64,000 nt of DNA from JAIOSM01 sp023143455 (GCA_030632885.1 DAOVTW010000006.1:1-64000), one strand, 5' to 3'; numbered from the stretch's first letter, positions 26,993 to 37,250 are shown. Program-made: numbers and translations. The notes: generated by a model from the letters alone, not told the origin.

Positions 26993-29447
26993 AAATATGC
27001 GACAATTGCAGAAAAATCAATTCAAAAATGTTTGTTGGCTTGTGGTATGCTTCATTATATTGATTATATTCTTCTTCCCCAGCTGTGCTGCAAAAAAAGA
27101 CCAAAACGTCCAAAACGATAGCATTAAACCCCTTCAAGAGACTAAAACAGATGCAACAATTGCAGAGAAACAAACAATCGAAAGAAGAATTATTGAAACA
27201 ATTAAGGTGCTTAAGAAATCAACTTCAATTGAAGTAATAATTGAAGGCAACAAAGAACTAAAATACACCTCTATCAAACAATCTTTCCCATTTGGTATTG
27301 CAATATATTTACCTGACACTATATTAGATGAAAAAATCACCTCTATTGCCTCTGAAACAGGGAGTATCAGTAATATAATTCCCTCATACGCTGATAAAGA
27401 TAAAAAAACTGCAAAAATTGAAATCCTACTAAATGAAGACCTTCCCTATGATATTAAAAGAGAATCAGGGAACCTTATGGTGATTATTTCAAGTGAGAAC
27501 AAAATAGCTAAATCTGATAATAATCAAGCCAATGCTTTAAAAAAAGGGAATAAAGGTACTGATAATAAAGCGCTAAAAATTCCAAAAGGAATGGCCAATG
27601 TTGCTCACATCGAATTTAATGTTGAAGATGAAGGGTATACAGAGTTAACACTAACAACTTCTCATCCTATTAAATATGATTTTTCCAAAGGCAGTAAAGG
27701 GATTCTATATTTAAACCTTTATGATACAAATATCCCGCAACGACATTCCCGCCCATTTGAAACAAAATATTTTAAATCGGCTGTATACAAAATTTTACCT
27801 ATACAAAAAGCAAAAAATAGTAAAAATTCGAAAATCGAAATCAGTATGCGTGAAAAAGTTCCTTATCAGGTTGTTCAAAACAACAATACGATTATAGCAC
27901 GGTTTGAACCATCTAGTATTGAACCACCAAAATTTACTAAAGCAGACAAAACTGTATCAAATAAACTTGTCAATGAAATAGATACCAAACCTTCACAACC
28001 AGAAATTATTTCCCAAACTCCTGACAATCCAATAATAGACAAACCAGAACCTGTTGATAATCCAAACGAAAACTTAAAGCCACTAATAGTAACCCAAAAA
28101 AGCCCTCCTCAAATCAAAGTTACTCCTCCTGATAGTGCATCTAACTCTTTTAGTAATGAAAAAAAGTATACAGGAGAAAAAATTAAACTTGATTTTTATG
28201 AAACTGATATCAAAAATGTATTTAGAATTTTAAGCAGCATCAGTAATAAAAATTTTGCCATAGATAAAAATGTTACCGGAAGTGTTACTTTAACTCTTGA
28301 CAATCCAATCCCTTGGGATCAAGTCCTTGATTTAGTCCTTTCCATGAATCAATTAGACAAAATAGAAAAAGGTAATGTTATACGAATTGCAACACAAGCT
28401 ACATTAGCAACTGAAGCCACTCAACAACATGCTAAATATAAAGCTATACAAAAAGCCAAAGAGGCACAAAAAGCATTAGAGCCTACGGTAACAGAATATA
28501 TACCTATCAATTATGCCAATGCTGATTCAGATATCATGCCCCACATAAAACAAATCCTGACTTCGAAAAGAGGCTCTGTTTCTGTTGATAAACGAACTAA
28601 CATGATAATTATCACTGATACAAAAGAAGTAATTATCAAAGCAAAAGAACTTATTTATACATTGGATAATGTTACTCCTCAGATTATGATAAGCGCAAAG
28701 ATTGTTGAGGCCAATAAAGACTTTTCAAGAAATCTTGGCCTTGGAGCAATCTTTGGCTTTGATGAAAATGTAGCAAATCATGGCAATGATTGGCATGAAG
28801 TTTCACTAAATGCTCCAGCCAGCGCACCAACTAATTACACGGCCTTCACATTTCATAATCTTGTTGGCGGAGCATTTGGAGATGGAGGAACATCATTTTT
28901 GCAATTGACTCTCAGTGCTGCCGAATCAAAAGGTGATATTGAAGTTGTGTCCTCACCTAAAATATTGACCCTTGATAATGTTAAAGCAAAAATTAAGCAG
29001 GGCATAGAATATCCATATTTAAAAAGCGATGGTGATGGAAATACTACTGTTTCATATAAACAAATTGATCTTCTTCTTGAAGTAACTCCCCATGTTACAC
29101 CTGACAAACGTATTTCAATGGAAATCTTAGTAACTAAAAATGAAATTGCAGGGTGGACAGGGCTTGGTGCTAGCCAGATCCCCTACCTTGCGATAAATGA
29201 CGCTAGGACTACACTCCTTGTTAATAACAATGATACAATAGTAATAGGCGGTGTCCTTAAATCAAAGACAACTAATGACAAACAAGGATTTCCATTTCTT
29301 ATGAATATCCCATTATTGGGACGACTTTTTAGAACTGATATAGAAACAGAGGATAAACAAGAACTCCTGATTTTTATTACACCAACTATTGTGCAGCTAG
29401 AACAGAGAAGAAATAAAATTGACCCATTAGATGGTAGTAAACTATAA
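26985..29447 (+). CDS. pilQ: Type IV pilus secretin PilQ
   Basis: An 820-aa outer-membrane secretin. The N terminus has a hydrophobic segment ending at a Cys (FPSCAAKK) that may be a signal or lipoprotein site. Two AMIN-like domains span about 65-320, followed by a Pro/Asn-rich linker. The N0 domain begins LDFYETDIKNVFRILSSISNKNFAID, then N1 (TEYIPINYANADSDIMPHIKQILTSK). The secretin core includes VEANKDFSRNLGL and ends in VIGGVLKS, FPFLMNIPLLGRLFRT and ELLIFITPTIV. Twelve or more copies form the pore through which the pilus exits. It is the last gene of the operon and converges with the TPR lipoprotein gene. Confidence 0.96.
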   Translation: MGKNMRQLQKNQFKNVCWLVVCFIILIIFFFPSCAAKKDQNVQNDSIKPLQETKTDATIAEKQTIERRIIETIKVLKKSTSIEVIIEGNKELKYTSIKQSFPFGIAIYLPDTILDEKITSIASETGSISNIIPSYADKDKKTAKIEILLNEDLPYDIKRESGNLMVIISSENKIAKSDNNQANALKKGNKGTDNKALKIPKGMANVAHIEFNVEDEGYTELTLTTSHPIKYDFSKGSKGILYLNLYDTNIPQRHSRPFETKYFKSAVYKILPIQKAKNSKNSKIEISMREKVPYQVVQNNNTIIARFEPSSIEPPKFTKADKTVSNKLVNEIDTKPSQPEIISQTPDNPIIDKPEPVDNPNENLKPLIVTQKSPPQIKVTPPDSASNSFSNEKKYTGEKIKLDFYETDIKNVFRILSSISNKNFAIDKNVTGSVTLTLDNPIPWDQVLDLVLSMNQLDKIEKGNVIRIATQATLATEATQQHAKYKAIQKAKEAQKALEPTVTEYIPINYANADSDIMPHIKQILTSKRGSVSVDKRTNMIIITDTKEVIIKAKELIYTLDNVTPQIMISAKIVEANKDFSRNLGLGAIFGFDENVANHGNDWHEVSLNAPASAPTNYTAFTFHNLVGGAFGDGGTSFLQLTLSAAESKGDIEVVSSPKILTLDNVKAKIKQGIEYPYLKSDGDGNTTVSYKQIDLLLEVTPHVTPDKRISMEILVTKNEIAGWTGLGASQIPYLAINDARTTLLVNNNDTIVIGGVLKSKTTNDKQGFPFLMNIPLLGRLFRTDIETEDKQELLIFITPTIVQLEQRRNKIDPLDGSKL

Positions 29448-29488
29448 ATTAGTTCCTCTAATAAAACAAATTATATTTTTTTGTTATA

Positions 29489-30238
29489 CTAACTTTTCAA
29501 TCTATTCTCAGCTTCTACCATAAACTTTGATCCTTCAGGAGCAAAGTTTATCACTTTTTTCCAATGTTCTTTTGCCTTTGAATATTGCCCAAGTTTTTCA
29601 TAGATCCTTGCAAAGTCATAATGAATTATCATAGAGTCAGGCGATTTTTTTAATGCTTTGTTAAGTTTTTCAAGAGCAATATGTTCACAATTTGTTTCTA
29701 AGCTGACAGTAACAAAGCCATGAAGAGCTCTTGAATAATTTGGTGCCTTTTTCAAGGCTTGCAAAAAATTATCTTTTGCAAGCTTATAATTCTTTTTACC
29801 TATATATGCCCATCCTAAATTTGTAAGTGCATAATGCGGAGTTGCATAAAGTAAACTATTAAGGCAGTTTTCAAAACGTTCTATTGCTTTATCCCAATGC
29901 TTCTGTTCAAGGTATACTACGCCTATAGCGTTCATTGCTGGTATGAAATCAGACTTTAATTCTAATGCCTTTTTAAAATGTATTTCAGCAAAGTCATATT
30001 TTTCCTTTAAATAATATGTAAACCCAAGATCATATTGCAAAAAACGATCACCTGGAATTGTTTTCTCAGCTTCAAGAAATTTTCCTAAAGCGATAGAATA
30101 TCTTTTCTGTGCAAAATATGCTTTCCCTTCTTGATAAACTGCCTCTGCAACTCTTTTATCCTTTGTACGGGTTGCTGATGAGGAAACACATGAAACAAGG
30201 ATTAAAAGACAAAAGGCAGCTATAATAATTCTTTTCAT
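29489..30238 (-). CDS. TPR lipoprotein, PilF/PilW-like
   Basis: A 249-aa protein. The signal peptide ends with the lipobox LVSC near residue 17. Six or so TPR units follow (AYFAQKRYSIALGKFLEAEKTIPGD, TYYLKEKYDFAEIHFKKALELKSD, and so on). PilF/PilW proteins of this plan help the secretin PilQ reach and assemble in the outer membrane, and this gene lies tail to tail with pilQ, which supports that role. It heads toward pilQ from the LysM-like gene with a 28-nt gap. A general TPR lipoprotein cannot be excluded. Confidence 0.78.
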   Translation of the reverse strand: MKRIIIAAFCLLILVSCVSSSATRTKDKRVAEAVYQEGKAYFAQKRYSIALGKFLEAEKTIPGDRFLQYDLGFTYYLKEKYDFAEIHFKKALELKSDFIPAMNAIGVVYLEQKHWDKAIERFENCLNSLLYATPHYALTNLGWAYIGKKNYKLAKDNFLQALKKAPNYSRALHGFVTVSLETNCEHIALEKLNKALKKSPDSMIIHYDFARIYEKLGQYSKAKEHWKKVINFAPEGSKFMVEAENRLKS

Positions 30239-30266
30239 ATTTTATGGTTCTCCTATAAACACTATA

Positions 30267-31730
30267 TTAATTTATAAATTTTATATTTTTATTTAAATTT
30301 TTACTCTTTAGAAATTCAATGGTTTTTTCAGGCAATTTTTCTTTGGTAATGAATATCTCTGGTTCAAGTTCTGATATATATAATCCCTTTACAGTTTCAA
30401 CCCTTTTGTCAATTAAAAAAGAAGGGTTACTCACCGATGTAATACCAAGATGTTTAAAAAGTTTTTGCGCTGCTTTTATTTTTCCATCCTCTGGTTTGAG
30501 AGAAATCAAATCATTTCCCTGTTCTTTTATAACATTAAACGCGTTGCCTAAAATATTACCAAAATCAAGTAAAAGATCAGGCTTGTTTGTTCTATTAATT
30601 CTACCAACTGCAGCGTTTAGCTGAATTGAGTTAAACTCAAACTTAATATTTGAATCTTCTGTGTACTTGAAATCAGCTGTTGATAAAAGATTTTTTATAA
30701 ATAGTTTAAAATCTTTTAATGGTGTTTTATTGGCTTGGGCTTCTTTTTTTTTGTAATTATTAATTGCTTCTGAAATTTTTTGAACTTTTATATTCTCCCA
30801 GCGAGCTTCTAAAGCAGCAATCATATTTCTATTATAAACACCTTCCGGGATCAGTAGAATTTTTTGTCCATTATCCAGTTTGATTATCGGTGTAATTGAA
30901 AGATCAATTTTTGACATATTATTGTTTTGATCTGGAAAATAATAATTGCCGCTGGAAGCAAAAGTGCCGCCAATTAATGAAGCATATTTTTTCAATTGAG
31001 CATTTTGATATTCATTAGCTATTGGGGGTGCTTCTATTTTATTTTTAACTTTAGCTTTTCTAATATTCAAGCCGTCTGGTTTTTTAGCAAAAAGTGAATT
31101 AAACCATGGCTTGGAAAGAAGTTCAGGATCTGGTAAAAAAATAGAAGAATCTTCATATATAAGGTCAATATTTTTAACATCTGGATTTGAAAGGTTAAAT
31201 GCTTTTATGCCCTGTTTAGTAATACTTCCATCTTTATGTAAAAATTGCTTATCAAGGAGCGTTGATACAAATTCTCCTTTTTTAACTTTATGCTTTGCAA
31301 CGTAGGGTTTAAACATTTTAGGTATGTTTGCATACTTAATAACAGGAAGTTGGACTATACCAGGAGTTTCTTCTTTGTAATCATCCTTTTTGATTTTTCG
31401 GAGAGGAATTAATATTGATTCGCCAGGATCAATAACATCAATATTGTTAACACTAGGATTAATATTGCTAAAAATATCAATAAATAAAGGGAAATTATCA
31501 GTGGAGATTACTCCTTTTCTTCGAAAAATTTTATAAAGCCAGTCATTCTTTTGAACAACATAAGGCTCACATAAAATCTTTTCCCCTTTATATTCATAAA
31601 CTTTATATTGTTTATAAGACGTTTTAATACCAACTTCAGATGCAGCTAATTCAGGTAGGCTCACGTTTAAGGAAAACAAACATAAAAATGCTGCGACAGA
31701 TAGAAAAAATTTAGTTGAAATATTAATCAT
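30267..31730 (-). CDS. Exported LysM-like domain protein
   Basis: A 487-aa protein with an N-terminal signal peptide (about 1-30). Residues about 55-110 look like a divergent LysM module (PYVVQKNDWLYKIFRRKGVIS, FSNINPSVNNIDVIDPGESILIPL), and about 145-200 like a second (HKVKKGEFVSTLLDKQF, FNLSNPDVKNIDLIYEDSSIFLPDP). The C-terminal 250 residues are unrecognised. LysM domains bind peptidoglycan, so it probably acts at the cell wall. The ATG overlaps the thrC stop by 4 nt, which suggests cotranscription with thrC, serS and the TPR lipoprotein gene. Confidence 0.68.
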   Translation of the reverse strand: MINISTKFFLSVAAFLCLFSLNVSLPELAASEVGIKTSYKQYKVYEYKGEKILCEPYVVQKNDWLYKIFRRKGVISTDNFPLFIDIFSNINPSVNNIDVIDPGESILIPLRKIKKDDYKEETPGIVQLPVIKYANIPKMFKPYVAKHKVKKGEFVSTLLDKQFLHKDGSITKQGIKAFNLSNPDVKNIDLIYEDSSIFLPDPELLSKPWFNSLFAKKPDGLNIRKAKVKNKIEAPPIANEYQNAQLKKYASLIGGTFASSGNYYFPDQNNNMSKIDLSITPIIKLDNGQKILLIPEGVYNRNMIAALEARWENIKVQKISEAINNYKKKEAQANKTPLKDFKLFIKNLLSTADFKYTEDSNIKFEFNSIQLNAAVGRINRTNKPDLLLDFGNILGNAFNVIKEQGNDLISLKPEDGKIKAAQKLFKHLGITSVSNPSFLIDKRVETVKGLYISELEPEIFITKEKLPEKTIEFLKSKNLNKNIKFIN

Positions 31731-33229
31731 AATATCCCTTTTAAGTTTAGTTTTTTGGCAATTTTCTGTGAAATATCATCAACAAAAACCTTGAATTCAT
31801 CTGGATTCAGCCGGTTCTCTTGAGAAGGAACAGGCATACCATTATCAGGCATAATGAGAGATGGCAAATTAATGAAATCAAGGTTATGTTTAATGTTATA
31901 TTCTTTTGGCAGTTTTTGCTCAAAATAAAGGTTTTGAAAATTCGAAAATTTTAAAGCATGGGCAGTTGCATCGACAACAGCTATTTCACTGGTTAAAACA
32001 ATTTTCTCTTTTACTGCCTGAAAAAGTCCTGCAAGACATTCACCACCCTGGGTGCAGGAGATATGCCCATTTTGATTAGCCTCAAGATACCATTCCATAA
32101 TAGATTGTTCTTTAACTTGCATGAAAAACACGCGTTCTGTTCCAGCAAGCTCATTATATTTTTTTGTAAGATGAATAACTCTTGGCATAGATACAGGGTT
32201 ACCAATCATGGCAGCCTGGGCAACGCTTGGTTTTACTATAACCGGTTCAAACTTTCTGTTTCCTTCTTTTTCTTTATAATACCTAAATACAGGATCTGCA
32301 TGCTCTGATTGAACTCCAATAATTTTTGGTAAAGATTTAATAATGCCTGCCTCAAAAAATTTCAAAAATCCATTCATAATAGCAGAAATATTGCCGGCAT
32401 TGCCTATAGGTACAACTATTACTTTATCATCCATCTGATAATCAAAATCCTGTGCAATTTCATATGCATAGGACTCCTGACCAAGAATACGCCATGGATT
32501 CTTAGAATTGAGTAAAACAACTGAATATTTTTCAGACAAACTTTCTACAATTTTCATACAATCGTCAAAAACACCAGGAATTTCAAATACTTGCGCCCCA
32601 CTACCCAGGGGCTGAGAAAGCTGTTGCGGAGTAACTTTTTTATGAGGCAAGAGCACTGCTGATTTAACATGAGGCTGAAGATATGAAGCATATAAAGCTG
32701 CTGCAGCTGATGTATCTCCAGTTGATGCACACACAGCAATTATGTCTGATACAAAACCCTGATCCATTAAATACTTTATATTTGATATTGCACTTGCCAT
32801 GCCTCTATCTTTAAAAGAACCACTTGGATTTTGTCCATCATTTTTATAAAAGAATCTGATATTGAGTTTTTCTTTAAGCCTTTTATTGGCTTCAATAATT
32901 GGCGTGTTTCCTTCTCCAAGATAAACAATCGAACTTTCCGGGATACAAGAGCCTGTAAATTCATGGAACCTGTAAATCCCCTTAAAAGCCGGGATGTTAA
33001 GTGCTTTTCTAAAATCAAAGATTTTTTGCCATGTTTTTCCAGAGATTTTCTTTAATGACTCAGCGCGTCTGTCATGAATCAAAAAAATCTGTTCACATTC
33101 AGGGCAGACATATAAAGGTTTATTTATTGGAAATTCAGCAGAGCATCCAAGACATTTATAAAACAATTCACCTGTTGGTTCTGGAATAATATACGACTGA
33201 ATATCTGAGGGGAAATCACTAATCTTCAT
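31727..33229 (-). CDS. thrC: Threonine synthase
   Basis: A 500-aa PLP enzyme that converts O-phosphohomoserine to threonine. It opens with a zinc-ribbon-like Cys quartet (CLGCSAEF, CPEC; residues about 27-50). The PLP lysine lies in NPSGSFKDRG near residue 143; the phosphate loop is PIGNAGNISAIMNG. The lengthy C terminus (INLPSLIMPDNGMPVPSQENRL) is typical of a longer subgroup. Its start overlaps serS by 11 nt. The gene stands apart from other threonine genes, with a LysM protein downstream. Confidence 0.93.
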   Translation of the reverse strand: MKISDFPSDIQSYIIPEPTGELFYKCLGCSAEFPINKPLYVCPECEQIFLIHDRRAESLKKISGKTWQKIFDFRKALNIPAFKGIYRFHEFTGSCIPESSIVYLGEGNTPIIEANKRLKEKLNIRFFYKNDGQNPSGSFKDRGMASAISNIKYLMDQGFVSDIIAVCASTGDTSAAAALYASYLQPHVKSAVLLPHKKVTPQQLSQPLGSGAQVFEIPGVFDDCMKIVESLSEKYSVVLLNSKNPWRILGQESYAYEIAQDFDYQMDDKVIVVPIGNAGNISAIMNGFLKFFEAGIIKSLPKIIGVQSEHADPVFRYYKEKEGNRKFEPVIVKPSVAQAAMIGNPVSMPRVIHLTKKYNELAGTERVFFMQVKEQSIMEWYLEANQNGHISCTQGGECLAGLFQAVKEKIVLTSEIAVVDATAHALKFSNFQNLYFEQKLPKEYNIKHNLDFINLPSLIMPDNGMPVPSQENRLNPDEFKVFVDDISQKIAKKLNLKGIL

Positions 33230-34499
33230 TTTGAATTACTTTCTGACCTCCCATATATGATTGAAGTGCTTTTGGAATTATAACAGATCCATCAGATTGT
33301 TGATAATTTTCAAGTATTGCGGCAAAAGTCCTTCCCACTGCAAGCCCTGAACCATTGAGAGTATGGACAAACTCAGGTTTCTTCTGCCCGTTTTTTCGAT
33401 ATTTTATCCCTGCCCTTTTTGCTTGAAAAGTTTCACAATTACTACAGGAAGAAATTTCTCTATATTTATCTTGCCCAGGCATCCATACTTCTATGTCATA
33501 TGTTTTTGTTGCAGCAAATCCAAGGTCACCCGAACAAAGTGTCACAACCTTATAGGGCAGCTCAAGCCTTTGAAGGATTGTTTCAGCATTTAAAAGCAAA
33601 GACTCAAGTTCATCATATGAAGTCTCAGGAGTTGTGTATTTCACAAGTTCAACTTTATTAAACTGATGTTGTCGAATTAGCCCCTTTGTATCGCGTCCGT
33701 ATGATCCTGCTTCTGATCTAAAGCATGGAGTAAAAGCTGTAAACTTTATAGGAAGCTTTTTTTCATCTATTATCTCATTTGCATAAACATTTGCCATGGG
33801 GACTTCAGAGGTTGGTATCAAATAGTAATCTAATCCTTCAAGTTTGAAAAGATCTTCTTCAAATTTCGGTAATTGGCCTGTCCCTGTCATTGTTCTACTA
33901 TTAACAATCAGAGGAGGGAGAACCTCTTTATAGCCATGCTCATTAGTATGAATATCAAGCATAAAGCTAATAAGAGCTCTTTCAAGTTTTGCTCCGCTGC
34001 CAAAATAAAGTGGAAACCGTGATCCTGCAATTTTAGCAGCTCTTGCAAAATCTAGAATACCAAGGTTCTCTCCGATTTCCCAATGGGGTTTTATTTCGAA
34101 ATTAAAGGTTGGAGGGGTTCCATACTTTTTTAAAAGTATGTTATCTTCTTCATCTTTACCTTCAGGTACATCAGGATGCGGAATATTAGGGATGGCTATT
34201 AAAAAATCATTAATACTACTCTCAACTTCAGAAAGTGTTTTTTCAAGTTCTTTTATTTCTTCTGAGACTATGCGTGTTTCTTCAATCCTTGATTGGGCAT
34301 CTTGACCTGTTTTTTTCATCTCAGCAATTCTATCAGAGGCGATATTTCTATTATTTCTAAGCGTCTCAATCTTCTGGAGGATATCTCTTCTTCTTATCTC
34401 AATCTTAGAAAACCATGCAAAATCAGCTTTTCCGCCTCTTTTTTCAACTGCTTTTTCTACTTCTTGTAAATTTTCTCTAACATATTTTAAATCAAGCAT
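33219..34499 (-). CDS. serS: Seryl-tRNA synthetase
   Basis: A 426-aa class II synthetase. The N-terminal coiled-coil arm (about residues 30-100) binds the long variable arm of tRNA-Ser. Motif 2 is FRSEAGSYGRDTKGLIRQHQFNKVE, near residue 270; motif 3 is GSGLAVGRTFAAILENYQ, near 382. TGTGQLPKFEEDLF and EISSCSNCETFQAKR are further serS signatures. Length is standard. It is divergent from the folate cyclo-ligase gene across 170 bp of AT-rich sequence that must carry both promoters. Confidence 0.97.
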   Translation of the reverse strand: MLDLKYVRENLQEVEKAVEKRGGKADFAWFSKIEIRRRDILQKIETLRNNRNIASDRIAEMKKTGQDAQSRIEETRIVSEEIKELEKTLSEVESSINDFLIAIPNIPHPDVPEGKDEEDNILLKKYGTPPTFNFEIKPHWEIGENLGILDFARAAKIAGSRFPLYFGSGAKLERALISFMLDIHTNEHGYKEVLPPLIVNSRTMTGTGQLPKFEEDLFKLEGLDYYLIPTSEVPMANVYANEIIDEKKLPIKFTAFTPCFRSEAGSYGRDTKGLIRQHQFNKVELVKYTTPETSYDELESLLLNAETILQRLELPYKVVTLCSGDLGFAATKTYDIEVWMPGQDKYREISSCSNCETFQAKRAGIKYRKNGQKKPEFVHTLNGSGLAVGRTFAAILENYQQSDGSVIIPKALQSYMGGQKVIQNED

Positions 34500-34670
34500 A
34501 TTAGTTAAACTCGTTATTAATTTTCAGTTATAATAAAAAAATATTTCTCTGACATAACCCAAATACCATGCAAGTTTCAAACAGTCAATAATTATTGAGT
34601 ATTGACAATTTATAACCTGTGTATAATATTAACTAAAATAATATTTTTTGTCATAAAAAAGGAAGTGATT

Positions 34671-35258
34671 ATGGATGAGATTAAAGAAGCGAAAGAAGAT
34701 ATTTTAGGAAACGTAACTAAAACTATTGAAAATTTGTCCCAAGAGGAACAAAACGAAAAACAAAAGAAAATCGAAGCAAACCTTTTTGACTTTGCCAATT
34801 TCATAGAATCGAACATTACCTTTATTTATACTCAAAAAGCTGGCGAATTCCCAACAGAAAATATAATCAGAAAAGCCTTGAAATTTGAAAAAGGAATTGT
34901 TCTTCCTGTAGACCCTGGTCCACAAAAATCAATAAAACTATATAAAATAAGCGATTATGACAACGATCTTGTAAAAAACAAAAATGGTTTTTTAGAACCA
35001 GACACACAAAAATGCAAAAGATTTTCATTAGAAGATGTCAGCATTGCTATTATCCCCGGACTTGCATTTGATGACAAAGGCGGTCGCCTTGGATTTGGTG
35101 ACAAATTCTATTTAAAATTAATAACAAGTCTTCCTGAAACATGTAGAAAAGTAGCTCTTGCATATGAAGAACAAATAGTTGACCACCTGGAAATGGATTC
35201 TAAAAAATACACTGTTGATATAATAATTACTGATAAAAGAATAATTTATAAAATATAA
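34671..35258 (+). CDS. 5-formyltetrahydrofolate cyclo-ligase family protein
   Basis: A 195-aa protein from the ATG at 34671 (GGAAG upstream); the longer frame from 34602 includes improbable residues. The C-terminal half has VSIAIIPGLAFDDKGGRLGFGDKFYLKLI, the conserved G-x-RLG-G-G-x-Y region of the MTHFS family, and LAYEEQIVDHLEMDSKKYTVDIIITDKRII. These enzymes turn 5-formyl-THF into methenyl-THF with ATP. The glycine-rich loop reads LGFGDKFYLK where most have LGYGGGYYDR, so activity is likely but less certain. Single gene. Confidence 0.82.
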   Translation: MDEIKEAKEDILGNVTKTIENLSQEEQNEKQKKIEANLFDFANFIESNITFIYTQKAGEFPTENIIRKALKFEKGIVLPVDPGPQKSIKLYKISDYDNDLVKNKNGFLEPDTQKCKRFSLEDVSIAIIPGLAFDDKGGRLGFGDKFYLKLITSLPETCRKVALAYEEQIVDHLEMDSKKYTVDIIITDKRIIYKI

Positions 35259-35290
35259 CCTTATTTAATATCTAAAACAACACACAATTA

Positions 35291-35578
35291 TCAGTCATGG
35301 TTTAACGCTTTATAAAAAGCATTTTGTGCGTCAGTTTTTTCCATTGAAATAACAGTACCGCCTGGTTCGATTAAAGTATCGAAGGACGGGTTAAAGTGCA
35401 TTTCACCATTTCCTTTCTTGATTGCGATAATTATAAGATTATATTCCTGCCTGATACCTGAATCTTTAAGCATGACATTCGCATATTTTGAATTTGCCCC
35501 TACAATGTGTTCTTCTATTTGAATTGCATCTTTTGACCTGGACGTTGCAATATCCAGAAAGCTGCCCCAAGTGCGCAT
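35291..35578 (-). pseudogene. Truncated C-terminal RCK (TrkA-C) domain of a potassium channel
   Basis: Residues reading FLDIATSRSKDAIQIEEHIVGANSKYANVMLKDSGIRQEYNLIIIAIKKGNGEMHFNPS match the end of prokaryotic K+ channel proteins with an RCK_C domain (SGIR, IIIAIKR, GEMxFNPSPDTVI). The pore and RCK_N parts, roughly 250 residues, are missing: upstream the frame enters sequence antisense to pcm and similarity ends near 35575. The remainder is therefore a 3' remnant cut off at or near the pcm promoter. Confidence 0.75.
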
Positions 35579-35617
35579 TTCCTTGACTGAAAGGAAGATA
35601 GCTGATATTAAATAATT

Positions 35618-36277
35618 ATGAATAATCAGATTAAAAAATTTGAACGATGGCGGAATGAAATGGTTGAAACCCAGATAATAGCCCGGGGAGTAACTGACCC
35701 ATCCGTTATAAAAGCAATGAGAGAAATTCCAAGGCATCTCTTTGTAAGTGAAGCATTGGTTGAAAGCGCGTATGGTGATCATCCTTTACCAATAGGAGAA
35801 GGTCAGACTATTTCCCAGCCTTATATTATTGCTGAAATGACCCAGGCTCTTGAACTTAAAGGAAATGAAAGAATTCTTGAAATCGGAACAGGTTCAGGAT
35901 ACCAGGCTGCTGTGCTTGCAGCAATTGTTGACCGCGTATACACCATTGAAAGAAACAATACTCTCTTTTTAAATACAAAAAAGCTATTTGACAAATTAAA
36001 ATATCACAACATTGTAACAAAATATTCAGATGGCACTTTAGGTTGGAATCAACAAGGCCCCTTTGATGCTATTATTGTTACAGCAGGCGGAAAAGAAATT
36101 CCTGAGCCGCTTATCAAACAGCTATCAACTGGTGGTAAACTTATTATGCCTGTTGGAGGTAACTTTGCCCAGGAACTCATAATAATTGAAAAAACAAAAA
36201 CTGGTATTACTTCTAAAAACCTGGGCGGATGCCGATTTGTAAAACTGATTGGTCGGCACGGATGGGAGGATAATTAA
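35618..36277 (+). CDS. pcm: Protein-L-isoaspartate O-methyltransferase
   Basis: A 219-aa SAM-dependent methyltransferase that repairs damaged aspartyl residues. Motifs are MVETQIIARGVTDPSVIKAMREIPRHLFV at the start, LPIGEGQTISQPYIIAEMTQAL, the SAM motif ILEIGTGSGYQAAVLA near residue 85, and ILIVTAGGKEIPEPLIKQL-like region. The ATG at 35618 has weak ribosome-site support; an internal ATG at 35657 is the family's usual start. The stop abuts the VTT gene (TAATG). Confidence 0.94.
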   Translation: MNNQIKKFERWRNEMVETQIIARGVTDPSVIKAMREIPRHLFVSEALVESAYGDHPLPIGEGQTISQPYIIAEMTQALELKGNERILEIGTGSGYQAAVLAAIVDRVYTIERNNTLFLNTKKLFDKLKYHNIVTKYSDGTLGWNQQGPFDAIIVTAGGKEIPEPLIKQLSTGGKLIMPVGGNFAQELIIIEKTKTGITSKNLGGCRFVKLIGRHGWEDN

Positions 36278-36858
36278 TGTTAAGAAAGATGTACGACTGG
36301 GTTTTACAATGGGCTGAGAGACCAGGAGGAACCTGGGCACTTTTTATTATTGCTTTTTGTGAATCTTCGTTCTTCCCTATTCCTCCAGATGTATTATTGA
36401 TTGCCCTTGCAGTTGGTGCACCTAAAAAATCCTATAAATTTGCTATGATTTGCAGCCTAGGCTCAATCCTTGGGGCTTGCCTCGGATATTCCATTGGATG
36501 GCAATTTATGGATTTAATAGGCAGTAAAATAATCAGTTTCTACCAACTTACTGATAAAATTGAATATCTTGCCAGTCTCTATAAAGAATATGATGCCTGG
36601 GCAGTAGCTATCGCAGGATTCACTCCTATTCCATTTAAGCTTTTCACTATTTCTGCCGGTGCTTTTTCCATTAATTTCCCTATTTTTATTATTGCATCTG
36701 CTGCTTCAAGAACCTTACGATTTGTCCTTGTCGGCAGTTTAATATATTATTTTGGACCAAGTATCCAGGGCTTTATAAACAAATATTTTAATATCCTTGC
36801 TATTGTTTTTACTATTCTGCTTATAGCAGGATTTGTAGCCATTAGATTTGTATTCTAA
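36277..36858 (+). CDS. DedA/YqaA-type VTT-domain membrane protein
   Basis: A 193-aa protein with about five hydrophobic segments. The VTT (SNARE-associated) core shows FCESSFFPIPPDVLLIALAVGAPKKS and FTPIPFKLFTISAGAFSIN, where the paired proline motifs form the re-entrant loops. YqaA-type DedA relatives are linked to membrane lipid flipping and envelope homeostasis. The start overlaps the pcm stop by one base, so it is coupled to pcm. Confidence 0.88.
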   Translation: MLRKMYDWVLQWAERPGGTWALFIIAFCESSFFPIPPDVLLIALAVGAPKKSYKFAMICSLGSILGACLGYSIGWQFMDLIGSKIISFYQLTDKIEYLASLYKEYDAWAVAIAGFTPIPFKLFTISAGAFSINFPIFIIASAASRTLRFVLVGSLIYYFGPSIQGFINKYFNILAIVFTILLIAGFVAIRFVF

Positions 36859-36863
36859 ACGCT

Positions 36864-37250
36864 TTACAATGTCTTAAAATCATTCAAAAGATGACGTACA
36901 GCATTACGCCCTGCCATCATTGCAGGCGTGTACCCTCCACCATTTGCCCATGCACTTGCAAGATATAAGCCTTTGGCAGGTGTACGGGACTCCAAATGTT
37001 TTTTATTACGATCATATCCATAGATTGCACCACCAGGGTTCTGCGTATAACGAATATTTGTAAGAGGTGTGCCTATTTCCATAACTTCTATGGATTCTTT
37101 AAGTCCGGGGATTAACAAGCCTTCAACTTGCTCAATCAAAATTTCTGCAAGTTGATGTTTTTTACGATTATATGCGTCTTTATTCTCATTAAAATAATCT
37201 TTTTCAAATTTTTCCCAAAAAGTATAATCAGCTAATGACATTATCGACAT
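36864..37250 (-). pseudogene. C-terminal fragment of a CrtI/retinol-saturase-like FAD oxidoreductase
   Basis: From about MSIMSLADYTFWEKF onward the frame matches the C-terminal quarter of phytoene-desaturase-like FAD enzymes: LTNIRYTQNPGGAIYGYD and the FAD-contact GLYLASAWANGGGYTPAMMAGRNA. The FAD-binding N-terminal domain and about 350 residues are absent. Upstream of 37250 the frame enters sequence that reads as a LytTR regulator on the other strand, so the two fragments were joined by a deletion or rearrangement. Confidence 0.75.
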